Source: Devosia lucknowensis
GTDB taxonomy: Bacteria; Pseudomonadota; Alphaproteobacteria; Rhizobiales; Devosiaceae
Direction of reading: 5' to 3'
NCBI RefSeq assembly: GCF_900177655.1
Contig: NZ_FXWK01000001.1
Coordinates: 1,674,001 to 1,738,000 of the forward strand
DNA: 64,000 bases
The notes below the pieces were generated by a model that was given only the letters and a program-made list of their open reading frames with translations, ran no database searches and was not told where the DNA came from. Of this stretch, positions 1 to 9,286 are shown one piece after another (the first letter of the stretch is position 1; every line of letters begins with the position of its first letter). A program made the translations under genes and the position numbers.

Positions 1-923
1 AGGCCCAGGGCACGCATGATGGCGGCGGTCTTTTCCGGACGGTCGGGCGCGTTGAACGCCAGGACATGCGGAAAGATGATCGCGTTGGCCAGACCATGCG
101 GCAGCTTGAGGCGGGTACCCAGCGGATAGGCCAGAGCATGGCCTGCGGCAGTATTGACCGGACCCAGGCACACACCACCGTAATACGACGCGAGCATCAT
201 GCCGGCGCGCGCCTCGGTATCGGACCCGTCGGCGACGGCGCGAGCGAGATATTTTCCCACCAGTTCGATGCCAAGGGTGGCATAGCCATCGATGAGCGGG
301 TGCGACTTGATGTTGGTGAAGGCTTCGACGCAATGGGCCAGAGCATCGATGCCGGTCGCTGCAGTCACGGCTGCCGGTACCGAATAGGTAAGCTCGGGAT
401 CAAGCACGGCGATGTCGGCCAGCATGAAGGGGCTTTCGACCGCCAGCTTGGCAAGCGTTTCCGGGTTGGTGACGAGCGCGCGAATGCCCGCTTCGGAGCC
501 GGTGCCGGAGGTTGTCGGCACCTGCGCCAGCGCCGTGCGCCGGCCGGCGACCTTGTTGGGGCCGACGACGTCGAGCACGGACTGCTCACCGTCCCAAAGA
601 ACGGCAACGAGCTTGGCCACATCCATGACCGAGCCGCCGCCCAGACCGATGACAAGATCGGGCTTGAACTGGCGCGCCGCGGCCAGTACGGCCTCCACCG
701 CCGGCAGATCGGGCTCGGGCGGAATGTCGACATAAGTCTCGACCGCGCCGGCAAGGCCGATGCGATCGACAAAGCCGGCGGTGGGCGCCATGGCGACGAC
801 GAAAATGCGCCGATAGGCTGAGGCCCACGAGCCCAGGCGGGCGATGGCACCCACGCCGATTTCCAGCCGTGCCGGTTGAATGAGAGTGATGGCGCGCGCC
901 ATCGACAGCGCCGGACTAGACAT
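1..923 (-). CDS. Iron-containing alcohol dehydrogenase, C-terminus cut by window edge
   Basis: Group III iron-dependent alcohol dehydrogenase / maleylacetate reductase-like oxidoreductase, NAD(P)-linked. The 307 visible residues show the dinucleotide motif GGGSVMDVAK near residue 95, TTSGTGSE near 137, the metal-site segment GIDALAHCVEAF near 191 and LPHGLANAIIFPH near 274, so the catalytic core is present. Family members are about 380 residues, so roughly the last 70 lie outside the window. The ATG at 923 overlaps the stop of the upstream DapA-family gene by 8 bp, which supports this start and translational coupling. It is the last visible gene of the operon with the BNR, pdxA2-like and dapA-like genes. 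The substrate is unknown; reduction of an aldehyde or keto acid released by the lyase is an inference. Confidence 0.9.
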   Translation of the reverse strand, partial: MSSPALSMARAITLIQPARLEIGVGAIARLGSWASAYRRIFVVAMAPTAGFVDRIGLAGAVETYVDIPPEPDLPAVEAVLAAARQFKPDLVIGLGGGSVMDVAKLVAVLWDGEQSVLDVVGPNKVAGRRTALAQVPTTSGTGSEAGIRALVTNPETLAKLAVESPFMLADIAVLDPELTYSVPAAVTAATGIDALAHCVEAFTNIKSHPLIDGYATLGIELVGKYLARAVADGSDTEARAGMMLASYYGGVCLGPVNTAAGHALAYPLGTRLKLPHGLANAIIFPHVLAFNAPDRPEKTAAIMRALG

Positions 924-1845
924 TGTCCTGGGCCTCCAGCGCATCCATCTGCCCCCAGACGGTGGCGATCTCGTCGGCGGTCAGCTCGACCAGCGGCGGC
1001 CGCACCCGGGTCCAGCCATCATGATTGCGACGACGGGCCAGCATGGCCTTGATGGTGGGAAGCTGCACATAGGCGTTCGACAGGTCGCGCCAGGCATTGA
1101 TGCGCGCCTGCGCCGCATCGACCGTGGACTCCCGGCTTTCGTCGAACCAGTTGTCGAACACCACGCGCAGGTGCTTGCCGATCAGGTTGGAGCTCGAGGT
1201 GATGCACCCTGCCCCACCGGACTTGAGCAGCGGCAGCATGAATGGATCGGCGCCCGCCAGGACGGAGAAATCGTCGAATGCTTCGGCGAAGGCGCGCATG
1301 CTTTCGATCTTGCCCGACGAATCCTTGACCCCGATGAAGACGCCCGGAAAGGCTTCGCGCAGACGAGCGGTCAGCTCGATGGAAATGCCGATCTGGGCGA
1401 TGGGCGGGATATGGTAGAGAATGACGCGCAGGTCATCGCTTCCCACGCCCTCGACCAGTTCCGCATAGAACCGGAACAGGCCCTCGTCGCTGACGCCCTT
1501 GTAGTAGAAGGGCGGAAGCACGACGCAGGCTTTGACCCCGGCGTCGACGGCATGTCTTACGAGCGTGACGCTGTCCGGGACATTGGTCTGCGACGTCCCG
1601 GGCAAAAGGCGCTGGGGATCGAGACCGCCGGCAATGACCTTTTCGAGCAGGTCCCGACGCTGGGCGAGGGAAAAGGAATTGGCTTCGCCGGTAGTGCCGA
1701 GGAGCGCGACGCCATCGCAGCCTTCCGCGATCAGCGCCTTGCAATGCGCAAGGAACGTTTCGTGGTCCGGCGTGCCGTCGGCCAGGACCGGCGTGGCGGA
1801 GGCGCAGTAGACGCCGGAAACGGGGAGATTGCGGGCGGGATTCAT
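916..1845 (-). CDS. Dihydrodipicolinate synthase / N-acetylneuraminate lyase family protein
   Basis: Class I Schiff-base aldolase/dehydratase of 309 residues, the normal family length. It carries [11 protein letters not shown] at about residue 50, the catalytic tyrosine in YHIPP (about 144) and the Schiff-base lysine in GVKDSSG (about 174). YHIPP in place of the usual YNIP-type motif suggests a lyase acting on a 2-keto acid rather than housekeeping DapA. Its ATG overlaps the pdxA-like stop by 4 bp and its own stop overlaps the alcohol dehydrogenase start by 8 bp. In this context it probably cleaves or dehydrates a sugar-acid-derived keto acid; the exact substrate cannot be read from sequence. 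Confidence 0.9.
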   Translation of the reverse strand: MNPARNLPVSGVYCASATPVLADGTPDHETFLAHCKALIAEGCDGVALLGTTGEANSFSLAQRRDLLEKVIAGGLDPQRLLPGTSQTNVPDSVTLVRHAVDAGVKACVVLPPFYYKGVSDEGLFRFYAELVEGVGSDDLRVILYHIPPIAQIGISIELTARLREAFPGVFIGVKDSSGKIESMRAFAEAFDDFSVLAGADPFMLPLLKSGGAGCITSSSNLIGKHLRVVFDNWFDESRESTVDAAQARINAWRDLSNAYVQLPTIKAMLARRRNHDGWTRVRPPLVELTADEIATVWGQMDALEAQDNV

Positions 1846-2792
1846 TGCGTCTTCCCCGAAACGAGCCGCCGCGCATAGGCGATGGCGGACTTCATGTTGG
1901 TGTGGTTGGCCTTGCCGGAGCCGGCAATATCGAAGGCCGTGCCATGATCGACCGAGGTGCGATCGATGGGCAGGCCCAGCGACACGTTGACGGCGGTATC
2001 GAAGGCGACGAGCTTGATCGGGATATGGCCCTGATCGTGATATTGGGCGACGACGAGGTCGAAGGCGCCGTTATAGGCGCGGTGGTAGACGGTGTCGGCC
2101 GAGATCGGCCCCTGCACGTCGATACCCTCGGCCCGCGCCATGGCGACGGCCGGCACGACCTGCGCATCGTCTTCGCTGCCGAAAAGGCCATTCTCGCCGC
2201 AATGGGGATTGATGCCGGCGACGGCGATGCGCGGCTTGTCGTAGCCGATGCGCTTGAGGTGCTCGTTGCCGGTGCGGATGGTGGCGAGGATACGCTCGGG
2301 CGTGGCCCGGTCGATGGCGGTCTTGAGCGACACGTGGGTGGAGACGTGGATCACCTTGAGGCGATCCGAACCGAGCAGCATCCAGGCGGTCTTCTGGCCG
2401 GTGAGGTGGGCCAGCATGCCGGTGTGGCCGTCATAGTGATGGCCGGCAAGGTTCAGCGCTTCCTTGTTGATCGGTGCGGTGACGATGCAGCCGATGGTGT
2501 CGGCCTCGGCATCGCGCACTGCCTTTTCGATGAAGCGGAAAGCGGCGTCGCCGCCGCGCGGATCGAGCTTGCCCCACGGCAGCGGGCCGCCTTCGATGGG
2601 GAGGTCAACCACGAGGCCGGCGAGATCGAGATCGGCGCCGACGGCATCGCGCGCCTTTTCCAGCGTGGCGAGATTGCCGTAGATGCGCGTGCGGGCGCGC
2701 TCGTCGGCGCCCATCTCCGCCAGGGCCTTGACCGCGATCTCGGGGCCGACGCCGGCCGGATCGCCCATGGTGATACCGATAATGTCGCTCAC
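1842..2792 (-). CDS. pdxA2: PdxA2-type 4-phospho-acid-sugar dehydrogenase
   Basis: Member of the 4-hydroxythreonine-4-phosphate dehydrogenase family, 316 residues. The N-terminus has [13 protein letters not shown]; metal-ligand segments are [23 protein letters not shown] and [10 protein letters not shown]. The start is a GTG at 2792 inside a 4-bp overlap with the upstream stop; the frame stays open far upstream, but that stretch is antisense-type reading within the BNR gene. PdxA2 paralogues oxidise 4-phospho-D-threonate or 4-phospho-D-erythronate to dihydroxyacetone phosphate and pair with DUF1537 kinases. A DUF1537 gene lies on the divergent arm at 9279-10322, which favours a catabolic role over vitamin B6 synthesis. 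The symbol reflects that context. Confidence 0.85.
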   Translation of the reverse strand: MSDIIGITMGDPAGVGPEIAVKALAEMGADERARTRIYGNLATLEKARDAVGADLDLAGLVVDLPIEGGPLPWGKLDPRGGDAAFRFIEKAVRDAEADTIGCIVTAPINKEALNLAGHHYDGHTGMLAHLTGQKTAWMLLGSDRLKVIHVSTHVSLKTAIDRATPERILATIRTGNEHLKRIGYDKPRIAVAGINPHCGENGLFGSEDDAQVVPAVAMARAEGIDVQGPISADTVYHRAYNGAFDLVVAQYHDQGHIPIKLVAFDTAVNVSLGLPIDRTSVDHGTAFDIAGSGKANHTNMKSAIAYARRLVSGKTQ

Positions 2793-3961
2793 GCTTTGTC
2801 TCCGTCGATCCATCCCGCAGGGAGACGGACGTATTTTATGGCGCGCCGGAAATAGGTGTAGGCGAGGTGCAGTTCGCCCCCCTCGCCTTCCAGCAGGTAA
2901 GGATAGGACAGCTCCTTGTTGCGCCCGTCGACCGAGTTGTTCGACAGGCACGTGCCGGGGCTGTCGTCGACGACGCGGCGCAGGGGCCAGGTGAGACCGC
3001 CGTCGGTGGATATGCACAGCGTCATCGGCGCACGCGGCACGCCCCAGATCGGCGCACAGCCGCCGCTGGCATCGGGCCGGTCGTCGCCCTCCTCGATCTC
3101 GTCGTAGAGCGAAGTCCGGCGATCGGCCGAGGTGGCTGATGATGTCGGGTTGCACAGCATGGCCAGCCGCCCATCAGCGAGGCGTATGACGTTGATGGAG
3201 GAATTGTTGTTGGGCACGTCGGTCGGCGCGGGCTCGGACCAGGTGACGCCACCATCGCGACTTTCGGAGCGATGCACGAAATCGGACTGGCGGCGGCGAT
3301 AGAAGGCGACCATGTGATCGCCATCTGTTGGCACGATTGTCATGTGCACCGAGCCGATCGAGCCGGGCACTTCGGACATGGTCCAGGTCGCGCCCTCGTC
3401 ATGGCTGACGGCGACGGCTGCGGTATCGTGGCTGCCGTTCCAGCGCTGGCCGGGGCGCGAGATGCAGCGGAAGACCGGCATCATCCAGGCGCCATCGGCC
3501 CGGCGAATGAAGCGGCCGCGAATGAAGCTGCCGAGCGGCAGGTCGATCTCGCGCGGACGGCCACCGGACAGCGCGCCGTTTTCCAGCGAGACGGGCCGCG
3601 CCCGCAGCAGACACTCGTCCTGATTTCCCGAAGGCTGAGCGGTATGGAACAGCTGCCACTCGCCACGACCATTGCGCCAGAGCACGGGGTTCTGCTCCGA
3701 CCGATCGGGATCGTCGCTGAGCTGTACGGCCTCGCTCCAGCGGGTAGCGCCGGGCGCAAGGGTCGACGCATGGATGGAGATATCGGACTTGCCCTCGAGC
3801 GAGCCGCCGAACCAGAGGCACGCCAGCGTGCCGTCGTCCAGGCGCTCGATGAAGGCAGCATGATTCTGCACCATGGGCGACGGCAGAAAGGCCTCGGAAC
3901 GACCCTCAACGCCCTGCACCAGCTGTCCATCCATGCGCGCTGCAATCTCGTCTGGCGACAT
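2789..3961 (-). CDS. BNR-repeat / sialidase-fold family protein
   Basis: Protein of 390 residues with Asp-box-like repeats typical of the six-bladed sialidase propeller, for example [22 protein letters not shown] and [10 protein letters not shown]. No signal peptide is evident, so it is probably cytoplasmic. The start at 3961 has GGGAGAAGC just before the ATG; a longer version starting at 3988 lacks such a site. It is the first gene of the leftward operon with pdxA2-, dapA- and alcohol-dehydrogenase-like genes. Fold members are often labelled exo-alpha-sialidase, but many are not; without the arginine triad being verified I would call it a glycoside hydrolase or lactonase-like propeller of unknown substrate. 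Confidence 0.8.
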   Translation of the reverse strand: MSPDEIAARMDGQLVQGVEGRSEAFLPSPMVQNHAAFIERLDDGTLACLWFGGSLEGKSDISIHASTLAPGATRWSEAVQLSDDPDRSEQNPVLWRNGRGEWQLFHTAQPSGNQDECLLRARPVSLENGALSGGRPREIDLPLGSFIRGRFIRRADGAWMMPVFRCISRPGQRWNGSHDTAAVAVSHDEGATWTMSEVPGSIGSVHMTIVPTDGDHMVAFYRRRQSDFVHRSESRDGGVTWSEPAPTDVPNNNSSINVIRLADGRLAMLCNPTSSATSADRRTSLYDEIEEGDDRPDASGGCAPIWGVPRAPMTLCISTDGGLTWPLRRVVDDSPGTCLSNNSVDGRNKELSYPYLLEGEGGELHLAYTYFRRAIKYVRLPAGWIDGDKA

Positions 3962-3986
3962 GCTTCTCCCCTTGTCTCGTCGCCGC

Positions 3987-4026
3987 AAAATTCACGGACA
4001 AGCACATGTTGTCAAGTTCATTGACA
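3987..4026 (-). promoter_or_regulatory. Promoter of the leftward operon overlapping a 17-bp operator-like palindrome
   Basis: The inverted repeat TGTCAA-GTTCA-TTGACA spans 4010-4026 and is perfect in its 6-bp arms. Its left arm, read on the minus strand, is TTGACA (4015-4010), followed 17 bp later by AATTTT (3992-3987). That gives a plausible sigma70 promoter about 20 nt before the BNR gene start. A repressor bound to the palindrome would cover the -35 box; the GntR protein at 10312-11010 is the natural candidate. The rest of the 295-bp divergent gap is AT-rich and holds no gene. Confidence 0.45.
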
Positions 4027-4131
4027 TACAAATTCGGTCCATAGAGTGCGCAGCGTTACATTTTTCGTGTTTTTATTCAATGAATTAAACGATGATGATG
4101 ACGGCTGGTAAAAACTTTCCGACGTTTTAAT

Positions 4132-4160
4132 TTGACAACCTCAAGGCAAATGCGAATAGT
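4132..4160 (+). promoter_or_regulatory. Candidate sigma70 promoter of the binding-protein operon
   Basis: TTGACA at 4132-4137 is followed after exactly 17 bp by AATAGT at 4155-4160. This would start transcription about 90 nt before the TTG start of the solute-binding protein. The -35 is perfect, the -10 weaker (4 of 6). Confidence 0.4.
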
Positions 4161-4256
4161 GCCGGCCCATGGCGTGCACTCGAACGCACATCCATTTCGC
4201 ATGAGAGCCAACGCAGCGCGCCTCATGCCGCCGCCTAGCTGCGATGGGAGGAACCA

Positions 4257-5762
4257 TTGAAAGTCAAAACCCTGTTGATCGGCGCACTACTGGCGTCGAC
4301 CACGATCGTCCCGGCCTTTGCCCAGGCCGATACCGACATCACCGTGGTGCTGAGCGAAGAGCTTGACCTGGTCGAGCCCTGCATGGCGACCCGCTCCAAC
4401 ATCGGTCGCGTGGTCATGCAGAACATCAGCGAAACGCTGACCGAACTCGACGTGCGGGGCGATGCCGGCCTGATGCCGCGCCTGGCTGAATCGTGGGAAG
4501 ACCTCGGTGAGGGCACCTGGCAGTTCAAGCTCCGCAAGGGCGTGACCTTCTCTGATGGCTCGACTTTCGACGCCGCCGACGTCAAGCACTCGTTCGATCG
4601 CGTGTTCTCGGACCAGATCACCTGCGAAAGCGCCCGCTACTTCGCCGATACCGAGCTGGGCTTCGAAATCGTCGATGACCACACGCTCAACGTCACGGCC
4701 AATCCGCCGCAGCCGATCCTGCCGCTGCTGATGAGCCTCGTGACCATCGTTCCCTCGGAAACCCCGATGGAATTCGTGCGCGACCCGATCGGCACCGGCC
4801 CTTATGTCATGTCCGAATGGACCGCCGGGCAGCAGATCGTTCTCGACCGCCGCGACGATTATTGGGGCGAACAGCCCGAAGTCACCAAGGCGACCTACGT
4901 GTTCCGCTCCGAGCCGGCCGTTCGTGCTGGCATGGTTGCAGCCGGTGAAGCCGACATCGCTCCGCAGATTACTGCCGAAGCCGCGGATAACAAGGACCTC
5001 GATTTCGCTTACCCGAATTCGGAAACGGTCTACCTGCGCATCGACAACCAGGACGCACCGACCGACGACATCCGTGTCCGCAAGGCGCTGAACGCCGCGA
5101 TCGACCGCGAAGCCTTCATCGGCACCGTCCTGCCCGAAGGCACCGAGCTGGCCGTTGCCATGGTGCCGCCGACTACGCTTGGCTGGAACCCCAACCTGAC
5201 CCCGCCGGCCTATGATCCGGACCAGGCCAAGGCCTGGCTCGAGGAAGCCAAGGCCGATGGCGTCGACACCAGCCTGCCGATCGAAATCATTGCCCGCACC
5301 GAAAACTTCCCGAACGTGACGGAAGTGGCAGAAGCCATCACCCAGATGCTGGTCGATGTCGGCTTCAACGCAACCGTGCGCATGGTGGAAGTGGCCGAGC
5401 ACGAGCAGTTCTACTCCAAGCCCTACCCGGAGAGCGAAGGCACGCGCCTGATCATGGCGCAGCACGACAACAGCCGCGGCGACCCGGTCTTCTCGATGTT
5501 CTTCAAGTATGCCAGCGAAGGCACCCAGTCCGGTGTGGCCGATCCCAAGCTCGACGAGATGATCGCCGCAGCGTCCGCTGCCACCGGTGACGAACGCGCC
5601 GCCCTCTGGTCCGAAGTGTTCAAGTATGTCCACGACGACATCGTCGCCGACGTCCTGCTGTTCCACATGGTCGGTCTCAGCCGCGTCAGCGAGCGCCTGG
5701 ACTTCACGCCGACCATCGCGACCAATGCCCAGCTGCAGCTGAGCGAAATCGGCTTCAAGTAA
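4257..5762 (+). CDS. ABC transporter solute-binding protein, family 5 (peptide/nickel/opine type)
   Basis: Periplasmic ligand-binding protein of 501 residues, normal for the DppA/OppA family. A signal peptide covers about residues 1-22 with a small-residue cleavage site ending AFA. Family signatures include ESWEDLGEGTWQFKLRKGV and DGSTFDAADVKHSFDR near residues 80-120. The start is TTG at 4257 behind a strong GGGAGGA; no in-frame ATG is near. First gene of the rightward operon with two permeases, a double ATPase, a DUF1537 kinase and a GntR regulator. The ligand need not be a peptide: family-5 importers also carry sugars and opines, and the neighbours point to a sugar-acid-like compound. Confidence 0.93.
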   Translation: MKVKTLLIGALLASTTIVPAFAQADTDITVVLSEELDLVEPCMATRSNIGRVVMQNISETLTELDVRGDAGLMPRLAESWEDLGEGTWQFKLRKGVTFSDGSTFDAADVKHSFDRVFSDQITCESARYFADTELGFEIVDDHTLNVTANPPQPILPLLMSLVTIVPSETPMEFVRDPIGTGPYVMSEWTAGQQIVLDRRDDYWGEQPEVTKATYVFRSEPAVRAGMVAAGEADIAPQITAEAADNKDLDFAYPNSETVYLRIDNQDAPTDDIRVRKALNAAIDREAFIGTVLPEGTELAVAMVPPTTLGWNPNLTPPAYDPDQAKAWLEEAKADGVDTSLPIEIIARTENFPNVTEVAEAITQMLVDVGFNATVRMVEVAEHEQFYSKPYPESEGTRLIMAQHDNSRGDPVFSMFFKYASEGTQSGVADPKLDEMIAAASAATGDERAALWSEVFKYVHDDIVADVLLFHMVGLSRVSERLDFTPTIATNAQLQLSEIGFK

Positions 5763-5780
5763 GCCACTTGTCTCGAAAAG

Positions 5781-5809
5781 GGCGATGCCGGACCATCCGG
5801 CGTCGCCCA
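5781..5809 (+). terminator. Strong hairpin between binding protein and permease (probable attenuator / mRNA stabiliser)
   Basis: The arms GGGCGATGCCGG and CCGGCGTCGCCC flank a 5-nt loop and pair fully with one G-U wobble. There is no U-run, so it is unlikely to stop all transcription. Hairpins here commonly protect the binding-protein message or damp downstream permease expression. Confidence 0.55.
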
Positions 5810-5832
5810 TTTGCCGACCAGGGAACATCGCC

Positions 5833-6747
5833 ATGACCAAAATGATCGGACAGCGCGCCATCGCCAGCCTCCTGTCCCTGCTGGGCCTGATGGTTCTGGT
5901 GTTCTTCCTGTCTCGCCTGACCGGCGACCCCGCCGTGCTGTTTCTCCCCATCGACGCGACCGAGGAGATGAAGCAGCAGTTCCGGACCCTGCATGGCCTC
6001 GACCTGCCGCTGATCGAGCAGTTCGGCCGCTATGTCTGGGATCTCCTGCATCTCGATTTCGGCGAAAGCCTGCGCAAGGCGCGCCCTGCCATCGACATCG
6101 TTCTCGAAGCCTATGCCTGGACCCTGCCCCTCGCGCTCATCACCATGAGCCTTGTCGTGGTGGCAGCCATCATGCTGGGCTCGCTGGCAGCCTTCAATGT
6201 CGGCGGTTTCTTTGATCGCCTCGTTTCCATCATCTCGCTCGTCGGGGCCTCCGCCCCCGACTTCTGGATCGCCATCGTCGCCATAGTGGTGTTCTCTTTG
6301 GGCCTCGGGTGGCTACCGACCTCGGGCGTAGGAACGCCCTGGCACTGGATCCTTCCCGTCGCGGTTCTCTTTATTCGTCCCTTCGGTCTCGTCGTCCAGG
6401 TGGTGCGCGGATCCATGCTCTCGGCGCTCGCAGCACCCTATGTGAAGACGGCTCGCGCCAAGGGCGTGAAGAACCTGCCGCTGATCTTCGTCCACACACT
6501 GCGCAACGGCATGCTTCCGGTGATCACCGTGATCGGCGACCAGGCCGCCGCCATGCTCAACGGTGCGGTGATCGTCGAAACCATTTTCGGCTTCCCCGGC
6601 ATCGGCAAGCTGATGATCGACTCCATCCTTCAGCGCGACTTCAATGTCGTGCTGGCGGCGATCATGGTCACCGCCCTCGCCATCTTCATCATGAACATCC
6701 TGATCGACATCGCCTACGGCCTGCTCGATCCGCGGATCCGACACTAG
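5833..6747 (+). CDS. ABC transporter permease, DppB type
   Basis: Inner-membrane permease of 304 residues with six or so hydrophobic segments, the first at about residues 8-28. The N-terminal pattern LVFFLSRLTGDPAVLF is typical of DppB/OppB, and the cytoplasmic EAA-like loop reads APYVKTARAKGVKNL. The chosen ATG at 5833 follows AGGGAA; an upstream ATG at 5785 would put the 5781-5809 hairpin inside the coding region and adds a non-family extension. It should pair with the DppC-type permease that starts 9 bp after its stop. Confidence 0.93.
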   Translation: MTKMIGQRAIASLLSLLGLMVLVFFLSRLTGDPAVLFLPIDATEEMKQQFRTLHGLDLPLIEQFGRYVWDLLHLDFGESLRKARPAIDIVLEAYAWTLPLALITMSLVVVAAIMLGSLAAFNVGGFFDRLVSIISLVGASAPDFWIAIVAIVVFSLGLGWLPTSGVGTPWHWILPVAVLFIRPFGLVVQVVRGSMLSALAAPYVKTARAKGVKNLPLIFVHTLRNGMLPVITVIGDQAAAMLNGAVIVETIFGFPGIGKLMIDSILQRDFNVVLAAIMVTALAIFIMNILIDIAYGLLDPRIRH

Positions 6748-6756
6748 GAGGCGGTG

Positions 6757-7680
6757 ATGACGGACCTGTCGCTCGCCAAGGCCCCGAAAGATACCGCCCA
6801 GCGCGGCCCCAACCTGCTGTCGATGCTCTGGCGCGACAAGCTGGCCTTCATCTCTGCCGTGATCCTGATCCTGATCGTGCTGTTTGCCCTGTTCGGTCCA
6901 TGGCTTTTGGGCGACATGGCGATCAAGCAGAACCTGCGCGGCCGCAACCTGCCGCCCTTCAGCCTCGACCGCGGCTGGCAGTTCTTCCTTGGCGGCGACT
7001 CGCTCGGCCGCCCCATGCTGGCGCGCCTGGTCGTCGCCGCACACAGCACCATCCTGATCGCCGCGGGCACGGTGTTCTCGGCTCTGGTGGTCGGCGCCGG
7101 GCTTGGCCTCGTGGCCGGCTACATGGGAAAGACCACTTCGCAAGTCATCATGCGGCTGGCCGACGTCATCATGTCGTTCCCGTCGCTGCTCATCGCCGTC
7201 GTGGTGCTCTACGTGCTCGGCCCATCGATCCCGAACATGATCCTGGTGCTGGCCATCACCCGCATCCCGATCTACCTGCGCACCACCCGTGCCGAGGTGC
7301 TGGAAGTGCGCGAACGCATGTTCGTCCAGGCGGCCATCGTCATGGGCGCCAATCATGGCCGCATCATCCTGCGGCACGTCCTTCCGGTCGTCGCCCCCAC
7401 GCTGGTGACGATCGCCACGCTGGACTTCGCCTTCGTCATGCTGGCCGAGTCGTCGCTGAGCTTCCTCGGCATCGGCGTGCAGCCGCCCGAGATCACCTGG
7501 GGCCTGATGGTGGCGCAGGGCCGTCCCTACCTCAATACCGCCTGGTGGCTGGCCTTCTGGCCCGGGCTGATGATCGTCATCACCGCGCTGTCGCTCAACC
7601 TGCTGTCGAACTGGATGCGCGTCGCCCTCGACCCCGCCCAGCGCTGGCGCCTGGAATCGAGGAAGACGAAAAATGTCTGA
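6757..7680 (+). CDS. ABC transporter permease, DppC type
   Basis: Inner-membrane permease of 307 residues. A cytoplasmic N-terminus is followed by a hydrophobic segment at about 30-50, and the motif FLGGDSLGRPMLARL matches the DppC family FGTDxxGRD region. The EAA loop includes ATIVMGANHGRII-type residues, here QAAIVMGANHGRIIL. The start at 6757 lies 5 nt after AGGAGG; a GTG codon at 6754 is directly upstream but too close to the ribosome site. Its stop overlaps the ATPase start by 8 bp. Confidence 0.93.
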   Translation: MTDLSLAKAPKDTAQRGPNLLSMLWRDKLAFISAVILILIVLFALFGPWLLGDMAIKQNLRGRNLPPFSLDRGWQFFLGGDSLGRPMLARLVVAAHSTILIAAGTVFSALVVGAGLGLVAGYMGKTTSQVIMRLADVIMSFPSLLIAVVVLYVLGPSIPNMILVLAITRIPIYLRTTRAEVLEVRERMFVQAAIVMGANHGRIILRHVLPVVAPTLVTIATLDFAFVMLAESSLSFLGIGVQPPEITWGLMVAQGRPYLNTAWWLAFWPGLMIVITALSLNLLSNWMRVALDPAQRWRLESRKTKNV

Positions 7681-9286
7681 GCCGTTGCTGTCGGTCAAAA
7701 ACCTCTCCGTCGACTTCCACACCGCGCGCGGCACGGTCAACGCCGTCAAGAATGTCAGCTGGTCGGTGTCGCGCGGGGAAACGCTGGCGATCCTGGGCGA
7801 GAGTGGCTCGGGCAAGTCCGTATCGGCCAATGCCGTGATGAACCTGCTCGATATTCCACCCGCGGAAATCGTCTCGGGCGAGATCATCTATGACGGCGAA
7901 GACCTGCTCAAGATTTCCTACGAGAAGCACCGGGCGCTCAACGGCAAGAAGATCGCCATGATCTTCCAGGATCCGCTGGGCCACCTCAACCCGGTTTATA
8001 CCGTGGGCTGGCAGATCATCGAGATGATGACGGCCCACGGCCGCCCTGCCGACATGGCCCGGGCGCGCGCACTGGAGCTGATCACCCGCGTCGGCATGCC
8101 CGAACCCGAACAGGCGATGCACAAATATCCGCATCAGTTCTCGGGCGGCCAGCGGCAGCGCCTGATGATCGCCATGGCGCTGATGCTCAAGCCCGACATC
8201 CTGATCGCCGACGAGCCGACCACCGCACTCGACGTGACCATCCAGGCCGAAGTGTTGACGCTGCTCAAGGAATTGCAGGCCGAGACCGGCATGGCGCTGG
8301 TGCTGATTACCCATGACCTGGGCGTGGTAGCGGAAATCGCCGACCGCGTCGTGGTCATGAACAAGGGCGAGATCGTCGAGACCGGGACGGCCCGCGATGT
8401 CTACCATTCGCCCCAGCACGCCTACACGAAAAAGCTCATTGCCGCCGCTCCCGGCAAGGGCGCGATCAAGCAGACCGATGAAGCGGCGCCCCTGCTCCTC
8501 GAAGCCAAAAAGCTCTGCAAGACCTATGGAAAGTTCGCCGCGCTCAAGGACGTCTCGCTGACCCTGGCGCGCGGGCAGAGCCTGGCCGTCGTTGGCGAAA
8601 GCGGTTCGGGCAAGTCCACGCTGGCGCGGACCATCCTGCGGCTCGAAGATGCCGATAGCGGCGAGGCGCTGTGGAAGGGTCGCGACCTGATCCGCATGAA
8701 TGCGCGCGACCTGCTCGGATGCCGGCGCGAAATCCAGATGGTGTTCCAGGACCCCACGCAGTCGCTCAATCCCCGCATGTCGGTGTACCAGCTGATCGCC
8801 GAGGGGTGGGACATCCACAAGCTGATGCCGGAAAAGGCGAAGCGCCGCGCACGGGTGATCGAACTGCTCGAGCAGGTGGGCCTGTCGGCAGAACATGTCG
8901 ATCGCTATCCGCACCAGTTTTCGGGCGGACAGCGGCAGCGCATCGCCATTGCCCGGGCCCTGGCGCTCGAGCCCGAACTCATCATCTGCGACGAAGCCGT
9001 TTCGGCGCTGGACGTCTCGATCCAGGCCCAGGTGATCGCGCTTCTCGACAAGCTGCGCGAAGAGCTTGGGATTTCCTTCCTGTTCATCGCCCATGACCTC
9101 GGCGTGGTGCGCGACTTCGCCGACACGGTGATCGTCATGAAATCAGGCGAAATCGTCGAGCGCGGCCCGGCCGGCCAGATCTTCGACAATCCGCAGCACG
9201 CCTATACGCAGCGCCTGCTCGCGGCCAACCTCGATCCCGACCCGGACGTGCAGGCCAGCCGGCGTGCCGGCCTCGACCATGGCTGA
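7673..9286 (+). CDS. Double-domain ABC transporter ATPase (DppD-DppF fusion)
   Basis: Cytoplasmic ATPase of 537 residues that fuses two full nucleotide-binding domains. Each half has its own Walker A (GESGSGKS near residues 43 and 306), signature FSGGQRQR and Walker B ([12 protein letters not shown] and [12 protein letters not shown]). Such fusions power family-5 importers with one polypeptide instead of two. The ATG at 7673 overlaps the permease stop by 8 bp and the gene's own stop overlaps the kinase start by 8 bp. The second importer in this window (12438-17814) keeps the two ATPases as separate genes. Confidence 0.95.
   Translation: MSEPLLSVKNLSVDFHTARGTVNAVKNVSWSVSRGETLAILGESGSGKSVSANAVMNLLDIPPAEIVSGEIIYDGEDLLKISYEKHRALNGKKIAMIFQDPLGHLNPVYTVGWQIIEMMTAHGRPADMARARALELITRVGMPEPEQAMHKYPHQFSGGQRQRLMIAMALMLKPDILIADEPTTALDVTIQAEVLTLLKELQAETGMALVLITHDLGVVAEIADRVVVMNKGEIVETGTARDVYHSPQHAYTKKLIAAAPGKGAIKQTDEAAPLLLEAKKLCKTYGKFAALKDVSLTLARGQSLAVVGESGSGKSTLARTILRLEDADSGEALWKGRDLIRMNARDLLGCRREIQMVFQDPTQSLNPRMSVYQLIAEGWDIHKLMPEKAKRRARVIELLEQVGLSAEHVDRYPHQFSGGQRQRIAIARALALEPELIICDEAVSALDVSIQAQVIALLDKLREELGISFLFIAHDLGVVRDFADTVIVMKSGEIVERGPAGQIFDNPQHAYTQRLLAANLDPDPDVQASRRAGLDHG

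Noticed and set aside
2793..3155. Apparent N-terminal extension of the pdxA-like gene
   Set aside because: Lies inside the BNR gene in another frame; GTG at 2792 with a 4-bp overlap gives the true family N-terminus.
2789..3961. Sialic acid catabolism based on sialidase plus DapA/NanA-like genes
   Set aside because: No NanE, NanK, NagA or NagB genes nearby, and PdxA2 plus DUF1537 point to tetronate-type chemistry instead.
4287..5951. 554-codon minus-strand open frame opposite the first solute-binding protein
   Set aside because: Arg/Gly/His-rich antisense reading, typical of a codon-biased gene on the other strand.
7673..9286. Frameshift or assembly error joining two ATPase genes
   Set aside because: Both domains are complete and the linker is smooth; DppD-DppF fusions are known.
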